DNA of 64,000 bases from Rhizaria sp. SCN 62-66. Taxonomy: Eukaryota > Rhizaria, unplaced. Shown piece by piece: positions 11,183 to 21,600 of this stretch. How positions within the stretch are numbered: position 1 is the first letter of the stretch; the number at the start of each line of letters is the position of its first letter. The DNA is taken from contig MEDY01000224.1 of assembly GCA_001724265.1 (NCBI GenBank), forward strand, positions 1-64,000, given 5' to 3'. The notes under the pieces were generated by a model. It was given only the letters and a program-made list of their open reading frames with translations. It was not told the origin of the DNA and ran no database searches. Position numbers and translations under genes: made by a program.

Positions 11183-11844
11183 TTACGCAGCCTCCTCAGC
11201 CTTGGGGGCCTCCGCAGTCTCAGCCTCGGCCTTGGGCTCCTCAGCCTTAGGCTCCTCAGCCTTAGCCTCGGGCTCAGCCTCAGACTTGGCCTCAGGCTCC
11301 TCAGCCTTAGGCTCCTCAGCCTTAGGCTCCTCAGCCTTAGGCTCCTCAGCCTTAGGCTCCTCAGCCTTAGGCTCCTCAGCCTTNCCTCAGCCTTGGGCTC
11401 CTCAGCCTTGGGCTCCTCAGCCTTGGGCTCCTCAGCCTTGGGCTCCTCAGCCTTGGGCTCCTCAGCCTTGGGCTCCTCAGCCTTGGGCTCCTCGGCAGCA
11501 GCAGCGGCCTCAGCCTTGGGCTCCTCAGCCTTGGGCTCCTCGGCAGCAGCGGCCTCAGCCTTGGGCTCCTCAGCAGCAGCGACAGGGGCAGCCTCAGCAG
11601 CCTTCTCCTCTGCCTTCGCCTCAGGCTCGGCCTTGGCCTCAGCGGCCGCAGCGGGCGCGGCATCGGCCTCGGCCTTCTTGTTGTCGGCGTCTTCGATGGT
11701 GATGCAGACGGGGGACGTCTCGCCGGCCGCGGGCGACGCGGGCGCGTCGGTCGCGACGGCGGCAGGGGCGGCCTTAGCGGTCGGCGCAGAGGCAGGCTTG
11801 GCCTGGGCGTCGGCGGGCGTAGTTTGAGAATGAGTGCAACCCAT
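11183..11844 (-). CDS. Probably N-acylated Ala/Glu-rich protein with EEPKA tandem repeats (assembly gap inside)
   Basis: The start MGCTHSQTTPADAQAKPASA has Gly2-Cys3, the pattern expected for N-myristoylation plus palmitoylation, so membrane anchoring is likely. After about 110 residues the protein becomes runs of the pentapeptide EEPKA, encoded by near-identical 15-base units, and ends AETAEAPKAEEAA before TAA at 11183-11185. An N at 11394 interrupts the repeat. The spacing there is not a multiple of the unit, so the copy number is unresolved and the frame appears broken (662 bases, not divisible by 3). The real gene is almost certainly continuous. I recognise no catalytic domain; it resembles acidic, intrinsically disordered membrane-associated proteins in composition only. 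Confidence 0.75.
11227..11520. repeat. 15-bp coding tandem repeat (EEPKA units), collapsed at an N
   Basis: The plus strand shows consecutive units of CTCAGCCTTAGGCTC, then CTCAGCCTTGGGCTC after the N at 11394. The two halves differ consistently at one base (A versus G), so the array grew from two variant founders. The single N with wrong spacing marks an assembly collapse. Confidence 0.9.
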
Positions 11845-12889
11845 GAGGTGAAAGCTAGAGGCGAAGAAACATGGATGGTGATGTAGGAGAGCGTGAGAGA
11901 AAAGGGGAAGCAAGGTGGCACGCGACGACCAGCAAGAAAAACATTGCAGCGGAAATCAGTCAGTGCGGAGTCCTTCTTAGTGCATTTCAAATAGCACACA
12001 AATGACTAAATTATTGGAAGTATCTTACAGTTCAAATATACCCCCAAATCACCACGCTTTGTAGCAACATGGCTCATACAAAGCTGCGGGGCGTTTCATT
12101 TTCGAGAAGGGGTTGAGCGCTCACGGTCACTTGCCTCCCCCAGTCAAATCACTTCTAAGAGCCGATAGTGCCAACATGAGTAATGACTTAAAATGTATTT
12201 CTATCATTATGTGTAATCGTTTTCTTAATGTATCATATTATTGCTATGAAGCGATTGACGGATGTTCTGACTACTTTGCTATCACATGAGTGTCGCCGAC
12301 GATGACTTGTGGTCTCCTTTCTTCCACATTGCCCGCCATCTACGCATTACATAGTAACTCATATGCTTGGCAACGAACAATTATACGCAATCACATGTTT
12401 GAGTGTATCTACTTCAACAGCCTTTGTTTTGCTGGCGCCCGGAAATCCCTCACAATTAGGCCTTTGCTCGCCCTGCCACACCATCCTCTCCGTCTGTCTG
12501 CGCTCTTTTAACACCTCGTATCCTCCGACAACACACTTGCTCTGGCAACATCACCCGGTCCCGGTACAGAGCTCGCGTTGTTTTATGGGACAGACGTGCT
12601 CTGGTGACAATCGTCATCGTCTCCCGGCCTCTGGTTACGGTTTTCGCTACCGCCATGGTCCGTCACACTCATGCACAACACTAATGCAAACTTCTTTTTT
12701 TATGGTAGTCCACGCATATGTTCACTGTTGCTTGCAAATGCCACGTATAATCTCACCAAGAGAATTTTAACACGAACCATGTGTTTTCGTCTGGGATAAC
12801 AACATTTCTCGCTCACTAAAACTTTTGCATGACCGCTCGCCACTAAACCCCACTCATATCTCCTGCCACAACAACGCTCGCACACACAG
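11845..12889. other. Intergenic region, possibly with an unseen first exon of the spherulin-4-like gene
   Basis: This holds the promoter of the minus-strand repeat protein and the 5' region of the plus-strand spherulin-4-like gene, whose frame has no ATG. An ATG in a good context lies at 12656 (GCCATGG) but reads only nine codons to TAA. No GTACG donor was seen here, so the first exon could not be placed. Confidence 0.4.
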
Positions 12890-13955
12890 ACCCGGTGCAC
12901 GCGCGCCGCTTCCAGCTCTGCTTTGCGACGCCCCCGCAGTACCAGACGGGTCTTATTGTGCCCCTCTTCGGCGAGTACGAGGACGTCGCCGCGCTCTGGG
13001 ACGCCGCCGCCGCGGCCGCCGCGCTCGGCATCTCAGTGTTGTGTCTCATGCGGCCCTCAATCGACGACACGCCGCGACCCGCTGAGTCGCTGTCCCCGGG
13101 CTACACGACCGCGCTGGCCAAGCTCGTCGCCGCGGGCGCGCGCTGTCTCGGCTATGTGGAGACGGGTGAGTGCTCTAAGTCCGCCTGGCTCATCGACAAC
13201 GAGATCCGGGCCTTTGCAACCTGGGGCAGCGCCGGCTCCGCCACGGGGCTGTGCGGGATGTTCTTCGACCACACGGCGCAGGACGCGTCGGCCTACTCGG
13301 TCGCGTACTGCCGCCGCGCCGCGCAGACGACCCGCGAGGAGGTCGGACCCCTGGTCATCCTCAACCCCATGTGCGTACCGTTATCGCTCGAGTACAAGAA
13401 GTGGGCTAACGTCGTCGTCACCTTCGAGGACGTCTACAGCGCGTTCCGCCCGCGCGCCGGCGACGTACCCGCCAACCGCGTGTACACACGCCGCAAGGAC
13501 GGCAGCTCGGACGACCCCGCGCACCCGCCCGATGAGACCAAGGGCGTGGCGCACTACAGTGAGGGCGCGACGGCGACGGACAAGGTCGCCTCCGACGTGC
13601 AGATGGCGGCGCGCGCGATGAAGCAGTACGTCGCCGTGATCGACGATGACGACGACGTCTCTGGCAGCGCGAGCGAATGGGAGCACGACGACTCGCTGGC
13701 GCCCGAGGCCGCGGCGCCGTATGTCGCCAACTTGCACCGCGCCGAGCATGAAGTGGACCCCGAGGTGGCGGCGACGGTGATGGCCGCCGTGGAGGCCGTG
13801 CGCGACGACGACGACCGGTCCATGCCGGCGCCCGCGGAGGGACACGACGAGGTTGCGCAGGGCGCCGCTGCGGACGCGCTAGTGCCGGTGCCGCAGCTGG
13901 CGTGCATTGTGCTCGCGATGGCGCAGGGTGTTACCAACACCACAGTCTCGACGAC

Positions 13956-13987
<32 letters not shown>

Positions 13988-14577
13988 CTGAGGAGGAAGA
14001 GGAAGAAGACGGCGCCCTCGCGAGCGCCGGCGCCGCGCTGCGCAAGGCCGAATCCGTGACGACCAAGACCGACTCCGCCGTGTCGGCGTTCGAGGCGCGC
14101 GCGGGCGCCCGCATCCAGCGCCGCACGCGCCGCGCGCTGCGGTGGGCCAAACAGCGCGGCTTTGGCTGGGTCTTTGCCGTCCCGGGCAACTTCAGCGCCG
14201 GGACGACGGTCGGCACAGTGGCTGCGACCGGAGACCACCCGTACGAGTTCTCTCAAGACTGCTGGGACGCGATGATTGCAGAGATCACCGGCAGTCCCAG
14301 CAACAGCTCCGCCGGTGCCGCGAAGAGTGGGAACATGAGAGCTGTTGGCGTTGGCGCGGGCGCGGGTGCCAAGGGCAAGTCTGTGACGACTACGACGACA
14401 ACGACCACGAACAGTACTTCGAGCTCTAGCTCTAGCTCTAGTATCAGCGCTGGTGCTGCGGGCGCAAACGCGAACGCAAGCGAGGTTGTGATGTCGCCGC
14501 CTGTGTTTGTGGCCAAGGACGAGACTGATGGCGCGGCTGCGCCTGAGGAGAAGACCGAAACGGCAGCCGCGGCGTGA
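12890..14577 (+). CDS. Spherulation-specific family 4 (spherulin-4-like) protein with a large internal insertion, 5' end incomplete
   Basis: The N-terminal region (about 12940-13450) reads TGLIVPLFGEYEDVAALWDA, then LCLMRPSIDD, GARCLGYVETG, LCGMFFDHTAQDASAYSVAY, VILNPMCVP and VVVTFEDVYSAF. These follow in order the conserved strands of the spherulin-4 TIM-barrel family, which is related to glycoside-hydrolase-like barrels. The expected last strands (FGWVFAVPG, then HPYEFSQDCWDAMIAEI) appear only at 14158-14292, so an acidic and poly-Thr/Glu insertion of about 210 residues splits the domain. A Ser/Thr/Ala-rich tail follows, ending in TGA. In frame there is no ATG between the TAA at 12844 and the domain. 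CACACACAG at 12881-12889 looks like a 3' splice site, so a first exon is missing. Biochemical activity of the family is not established. No signal peptide is visible in this exon. Confidence 0.75.
13950..13989. repeat. ACG trinucleotide run encoding poly-Thr
   Basis: A nearly pure ACG/ACA run gives a stretch of about 14 threonines, followed directly by a GAG/GAA run (poly-Glu), inside the insertion of the spherulin-4-like protein. It is a likely length-variable microsatellite. Confidence 0.85.
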
Positions 14578-14911
14578 ACAATTAGTACGCGTGCACACGG
14601 GTGGGAATGTAACAAGTGTTAGTGTGACTCTTGCTCTACTTAGTCGCTTAAACAGGCCGTATTAGAGGGCCAGTGTTGTAAACCTTGCCTCATCAAAGCA
14701 ATATACAGTAAATAGCGTTTTGTATCCGAAACTAACATCTTTGTCGTACGTGCTGTTGATAAATTGTATTCAAGTAGAACGAAGCACGCTCAGAACGTGC
14801 TGTTTCAGCTCCGAAACTCATTATAGCCAATGATGGCAGTATTTTGTACATTAATAAGTGAACACTCAAGTCAAACTCAAACTGTATGTCCATTCCTGCT
14901 GCTTTACCTGG
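14578..14911. other. Convergent intergenic region
   Basis: This is shared 3' flanking DNA between the plus-strand spherulin-4-like gene and the minus-strand 79-residue gene. It is AT-rich, with no ORF, repeat or RNA gene that I can support. Confidence 0.5.
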
Positions 14912-15372
14912 TTAGATAGTGATGCCGTAGGTTGCAAAGAGGGCCACGACTTGGGGAACAGTGAGGCTTGAGATCTCCTTGCGGTCGCAAACGTCACCTG
15001 TCTCATCGTCAAAGTGGATAAAAACGCCCTATAGCAAGTGACATATACACAAGAGGTAAGAATCAAAACAACGGTGAGTTTGCGATGACAGTATGGTCAC
15101 GAAGCCGAGAATGGTAGCAAAGAGGAAGTGCCACGTGGTATATGAATTTCACGTACAGGGCACATAACACCGCCGGACTCCTGAATCACGCCACGCGCAA
15201 CGGCGTCTTCAATGTAGGACTTAAGAGCAGTGTTACCCTTAAAGCCAGTACCAACCTGGAAATAGAGAACAGTAAGTAGATTCGGAGGTGAGAACGAAGG
15301 CGAACTGGGTGGAAGGAACGAACAGAAGAAGCAAAGATATAGACGTACCCGCAGAGTCGCTACGACAGGCAT
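14912..15372 (-). CDS. 79-residue conserved-looking small protein, three exons
   Basis: Exons are 15372-15349 (MPVVATLR), 15255-15157 (VGTGFKGNTALKSYIEDAVA...GGVMCP) and 15028-14912 (GVFIHFDDETGDVCDRKEIS...YGITI, TAA). Both introns (93 and 128 bases) start GTACGT, end in CCAG or ATAG and are phase 0, so the join is unambiguous. The middle exon has a helix-turn-like segment (SYIEDAVARGVIQESGG) reminiscent of winged-helix or OST-HTH folds, but the resemblance is weak and I do not assign a family. The compact intron-rich layout and lack of low complexity differ from neighbours and suggest a conserved housekeeping role. It lies 239 bases downstream of the giant gene's stop codon on the same strand direction. 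Confidence 0.75.
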
Positions 15373-15611
15373 TATTTGATACCTATAAAAACACGCGTTA
15401 TATTTTGAGTGCGAGTTAACCGTTCTTTTAACGATGAGATTATGGAACAAAATACAGCCAAACTTCTTTTACGACCTGACTCCAAGGCGGGTCGCTGTCA
15501 CCACAAACTCTATTTTGAGTCAAGTCAAGATTTGTATTCTGGTAATTTTCAAGTTAATTCTAGCGCTGTTATACGCTGTATTTCTTATCAACATATTGTA
15601 CTCACTTGTTT

Positions 15612-18600
15612 TTACATCCACTGCGCGTTCAAAACGGCGCCGACTTCATCAAAGTCGTCGTTTTCGCCGTCTTCTTGCGAGTCGCCGCTGTTGTTCAACA
15701 TGCTCTGCTCGAACATAGGCGTCTGCGCTCCGAGCTGCACTTCGTACGTCGTGCGAGACAAAGTCTCAGTCGCTGCAGTCGCATTAACAGCTGCGTCGCC
15801 AATCTGATAGTGGGGAGAATTTTCAGATAACTCTGAACGTGCAGAGCCGTTATTGCTCGCGTTGATATTGTTGTTGTTGACTGAGAGGGACCTGAAGTAT
15901 TCCTCGCGCTCGGCAGCGAACTGCTGATGCATGCTTTGCTGACGGTTATCGCCGTCTTCAAGTTCGTCGTCATCCTCGTCGTGATGCTCACTTCCTTCGT
16001 TGTCTTCGTCTTCATATAATCCGTCGCCTTCATCATTGTTGTTCACATCACCGTCTTCGTCTTCGTCTTCGTCGTCATAATCTTCATCCACGACTTCCAG
16101 TCCAGCATCAGCGAACGTGGCGGCAGCGACTCGTGCCGCAGCCGCCTCGCGGCGCCGCTCTTGCATGAAAAACTCCGCGATCGCAGCAACAGCCGCCGCA
16201 TCCTCCTCGTCGATATCAACCGGCTCAGCAGCCTCCACCTCGTCCGCCACAGCCGCAGTCGCTGACTCAGACGCAGTCGCGACAGCAGCAACGCCAGAGT
16301 CTCTCGTGGGCGCTGGACTATGAGATACCGTGGCAGCTGCGGTCTCGACCGCAGTCTGTAAGTTCGCGACTTGCGCCTGCAGTGACTGCACTAGGCTCTC
16401 ATAAGCGCCCAGGCGGGCCTCGACAATCGCGCCAGCCAGCTCGCGGTCACTCTCGCCGGAAGCACTACTTGCGCTCTGACTGGCATTGCGAGAGCCCGCC
16501 CCGGGAAACGCGCTCTGCAGCGCCGCAGTAACAGCCGCAGCGGTCGCCGCGTCGGCGTCCGCGCTCGCCTGCGCCGCCTCGGAGCGCACGCGTGCCGAGT
16601 TGACCGCCGACGGCGGCGGCGGAGCCTCGCCCAACGCCTGCTGATACATGCTGTGCGCGACGGCGAGCAGCCCCGACGGCAGCGGCACCAACGCGCCGGC
16701 CTCGAGCCTCTCCGCGTCGGCCGCGAGCGCCGCCAGCCGCGCGCGCGCCGCGCAGACCGTGTCCATGGCCTTGCTGGCGAGCGCGCGCACGCGGGGGTCC
16801 GCCCACTGCACGCCCCACTGCGTGCGCGCCCACCCCGCGGCCGGCGCGCGGGCCGGCGGCGCGGCGTCGACCGTGGTGGCATCGGCGAGCCCCACGCCAG
16901 CGAGCGAGCGGTGCGCGACGTGGCTGCGCATGCGCGTGTCGGCGGCCGCGCCCGTCAGCTGCTGCACGGCCGCGGTCGCGGCGGCGGGGGAATCGGCGAC
17001 GACGGCAGCGATGGCGGCGTCGGGACCAGCGGCGTTGGTGGTGGTTGTGGTCGTCGTTGTCGTTGAGCCGTCATCACGCTTCTGCTGTTGCTGTGGCTCC
17101 GAGGAAGGGTAGCCAGCCGCGCGCTCTGTCGCCGCAGTAGCAGCGGACTCTGCAGCGGCTGCAGCGGCGCGATCACCCTCAGCAAGTGCGTCCAGCGCGG
17201 CGACAAAGCGTGCCACGGCCTCGACTTGCCACAGGCGCTGCAGCGGCGGCAAAGGCACGCTGCCCGTGGGCCGTGACCCGCCGTGGAGACTGAGATCCAA
17301 CTGCATCGAGTTAGAGTGCGCGCCAATGTGAGCGTTCGAGTTACTGGAAGATTGCGGTGTCGAAACGGTGGAGAGCAGAGGCAGAAGCTCCGCAGCAAGA
17401 GCGTCATGGCGCGCAGTCGATGCGTGGTCACCAGCGGCCGCAGCGGCTGCGCGTTCCTTGGCCAAATCGGCCATCAACGAGAGGCCATACAGCACAACAT
17501 CATTCTGATCGCCGCTATCCGCGCCGTCAGGAGTCGCGCTGGCGGTATGAGAGCGCGTGTTGCTGCTGTAAGAGTTAGACCCGCGGAAGAGCGAGCGCAT
17601 GTCGTTCATGATACGCCTCGCGCGCGCGGCACGGCCGGCGGCGTCGCGCGCCGACTCCGGCGGCTCGTCAGCGCCAAGCGTGGCCACGGTCACACCGCCG
17701 ACAGTCACCGCACCCATCGTCGCCGCGGTGGCGTTGGACAACGGCGCCGAGGCCGCACCGGGCCCTTGCACGCGCACGTGGTGGCGCAGTGCACGCAGAC
17801 GGCCGCGCAACACGTCGACAGCGCTGCACTGCGCGTGGAGCAGAGAGATAAAGAAGTTGATGCCGGCGGCAGACGCAGCGGCGGCGACTGCGGCGGCAAT
17901 GCCCGCAACGCGCGCGTCCGCAGCGGCCTCGGCGGCCCAGCCGTCGCCGGAGGAGCCCGAGTGGGTGATGACAGTGAGCGCGTGCGGCAGCGGCACCGGC
18001 GGCGCACGCGTGCGCGGCGGGGGCACGAGTCCCGTCCTCGCGCCGTTGACGTAGCGGATGTGGACTGTATCAGTGCCGGCACCTTGGTCAAGGTCGCCGA
18101 CGAACGTCCACGTCAAAGGGCCGTGCTCGGCCTCGTACGCGGCGAGCTTGCGCTGCACGAGCTGCATCTGCGACCGCGTCGCTGTGAGACGCAGAGAGGC
18201 CTCGGTGAGCTTGGCGCTGGACGCAGCGCCCGCCTCGCCTGCGGCCCGAGCCTCGGCGCGCGCGGCTTCGAGCGCGGTCTCCAGCGCCGCGATCGACTGC
18301 TTATGCTCAGCGAGGACCTCGGTCTGGCGCGCGACTGTCTTCTTGTACTGCGCAAGAGAAACGCGAAGCTTAGTCGCGGCCTCCTCCTGTGCAGCCGCGG
18401 CCTCGCAGCGCTGGGCCTGAGCTTCAACACGCGCCTTCATGCCGCGCAGGGCGGCGCCTTTGCGCGCGAGCTCCTCGTGTGCAGCTGCGAGATCGCGCTG
18501 TGCGTTCGCCAAAGCGTCCCCGCCTTCGCCATTGTTCGCACTCGCAGAAGATGCGTTGGGCTTGCCATCGGCATTCGCGGGGGCGTCGACGGTGGCAGCG

Positions 18601-21600
18601 ATGACCTCAAGCTTGTGCTTGAGCTCCTCGATAGTCGCGTTCTTGCTCTGCACGCTCTGCAACAACTTACGCTGCGCCTCTTCCGCACGCTTGGCGTTGG
18701 TCTCTGCCGTTGTCGCGCGGTCGCGGGCCTCAGCGGCTTGCAAACGCGCCTCGCGGAGCTCCTTGACCTTGTCAGTGTACTTCCGCTCGGCAACACGAGC
18801 CGCCTTACGCAGAGCCTCTGCATCAACCTCACTGAGAGACTCCGCGTTCACAGACGGATTCGTAGCAGAGCCAGTCGGCTTAGCGGTGAAAGCGGGCGGG
18901 GTTGCAGCGCGTGCGGCAGCAGCAGCCGTGGTAGCAGCAGTAGGGCGGATTAACGACACCGACACAGAGCCCGCAGTCACTGCAGCCGTCAGAGTCGAGT
19001 TGTTGTTGCCCACAGACATGTCACTCGCATCAGTGCCATTCGAAGCAGCGGCCGCGTTCGCGGCAGCAAGACGAGCCTTGAGTGAGCGCACGTCATCCCG
19101 TAGCGACTCAACGAGCCGTGTCTGGCCCACGGCAATTACGCGTTCAGCCTCCGCCTGCGCCAGTGCAGCCTCAGCAGCCGCGCGCGCGGCGTCAAGTTCG
19201 AATCGCAGCTCGGCGGCCGCGGCCTCGCTTGTCGCGGCAGCGGCGCGCGCGGCGTTGGCAGCCTCAGCGGCAAGCGCAGGAGGTCGAGCGAGGTGCCCGG
19301 ATACAGCGGCCGCAGCAGCAGCGGCAGCGGATGAGTAGTTGGTGATGTTGTAACCGCCGACGTCAGCCGCAGCTTCATCAGCGTCAGCCAGAGCAAGGTC
19401 AGCAAGAGCGTCGCCTCCGTTATGCTGTGCGTTTCCGCCGTTGCGGTCATTGCGTTTCCGCTGCGCCAGAGCGGCAGACCTGGTGGCTGGTGAGATGCCG
19501 ACAGCGCCCTCCGCTGCAGTTACGGCGTTCGCAGTAGCAGCGTTGAGCTGGGCGCGCAGGAGCGTCGCGTCGTGCTCAGCACGGCGCGTCTGCGCCTCGG
19601 CAGCAGCCTCGCGCGCTGCGGAGGCGGCCAACTGCGTCACCAGCACAGTGTCCTCCTGGAGCACCGAGGGGTCGTCTGCGCGCATCACGGGCAGGCGGCG
19701 TGCACCGCCAGCCGCAGCCCGCGCGCCGCCGCGTCCACCGCGTGTGGCACCGACAGTCTCTGCGTTGTCACGACGAGCAAGCAAGTTGGCGAACCGCGCC
19801 TTCCATGTGCGCGCCTCGGCGGCCTGGTCGAGAACAACGGCGGCGAAGCGACGCTCAAGTGCGCCAGCGACTGCAGCGGCCTCGCGGCGCGCGATGTCGC
19901 CGGCAGCGGCCACGGCGGCCAAGCGCGCGCGCAGTGCGTCGAGCTGTGCCCCGTGCGCGGCCTGGGCCTCTGCGAGCGTCGCCTCCGCCGCAACCGCGCG
20001 CTGTGCGGCGGCCGCAGCCGCGGCGCCCTGTTCTTGAGCAACCGCGCGCTCGCGAGCCAGTGCGGCACCGGCTTGCTGCTCGCCGGCACGCGCGTCTGCG
20101 AGATCCGCATTGACCCGGGCCAGTGCGGTCGCGAGACTGCGTGCCTCAGCGGCAGCGGCGTCGTGACGCGCGTTCGCCTCCGCGGTCTCACCGCGAGATG
20201 CAGTGAGCGCAATGGTGATGGCCTCGATCTGAGCGCGTGCGTGGTCAAGAGCGTTTTCAGCCTCTTCAGCGCGCGCAAGTGCAGCGGCAGTGGCGGCGCG
20301 CGCGGCGACGAGCGCAGCCTCGGCCTCGGCGCGCGCGTCGTCAGCCTCTTCGGCGCGCGCATCCATGCGCTTGGCCTGCTCGATCGCACGCTCTGCAAAC
20401 GCCTCGGCGGCGGCCAGCTCGACGCGCATGGCCCCGATGTCTTCCTCGGTCTCGGTCAACCGCGTCCGCAGCGCAGCGGCCTCGCCGCGCACGGCCTCGG
20501 TAGCCTCGTGTGCGGCGGTGGCAGCGGTGCGGGCAGCGGATAAGTCGCGGCGCTGCTGCTGCGCAAAGTCCACCAAGTACGTGAGGTAAGACAGCACGTC
20601 AGCAACAGAGCTCAAGTGCGCCTCGGCTGCAGCACGGCCCGCGGCGACACGCGCGGTATTGTCAACAGCAGCGTCAAGCGTGGTGTCCGCCACCGCGTCA
20701 GGCGCAAGCGTGGGGCGCAGTGTCCCTGCAGCAGCGGCCATCGCGTTCGGCTCAGCAGCATCAAGTTCGGCTCCAGCTTGCGTTGCGGGGGCAGAGACAC
20801 AAAGGCCCTGTGCAGCGGCGTCCACCGCGCGCTCAACGGCGCGAATGTGCGGCTCCAGCGCAGCGGCCACAGCGCGGAACGCAGCGCACTCGCGCCAGCG
20901 CGCGGTGACGGCGTCGCGCTCAGTGGTCACGCGCGAGAGATCGTCGCGCACGCGTTGCGTCTCGGCCACCGCGGTGGCGTGCGCAGCGGCGGCGCGGGCG
21001 AGCTCAGCCGCTGCGGACGACGTGATCTCGTCAAAGCGAGCGCGCGCCGCGGCGTGCTCGCCGAGGACGCGGTCGACGCGGGCGCGCGCTGCAGACGGGT
21101 GAGCGAGAGCCTGAAGGTAGAAGTCACGCAGAGCGGCGGCAACACCGCGCCAGTGGCGCGCGAGCCGTTCGGCACGCTCCAGGGCCGGTGCAGGCACAAG
21201 CGCAGTCGGCGCGGCTGCTGCCGAAGCGGAAGACAGAGGCTCATCCCAGGAAGGCGGCTCGAGTGCAAGCAGTGCAAGAGCTTGTTCACGGTCACTAACC
21301 TCGGCCTCGATAGCGCCAACGGTGTTACTCTGAGGACTCGGGCTCGCGCCAGAGACGCCGGACTCAACTGCAGCAATGAAGCGACGCTCGATCTCACTGC
21401 GCATAGCATCAGCAGCAAGCGCCTTGCTCTCCTGTGCTGCCCACGCTTCGCCCCAGCGCCGCTCCGCGGCGGCGACGGCAGCGGCGACGGCAGAGTCGGC
21501 GGCTGCAGCCTTGCCCTCAGCGCCGGCACGCGCGCGTGCGGCCTCGGCGGCGGCGGCACGCGCACCCGCGGCGGCCTCAAGCGCGCCAAGGTACTTGCCG

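Noticed and set aside
11227-11520. Regular short direct repeats that could suggest a CRISPR-like array
   Set aside because: The units are contiguous 15-mers with no spacers and are in-frame coding (EEPKA).
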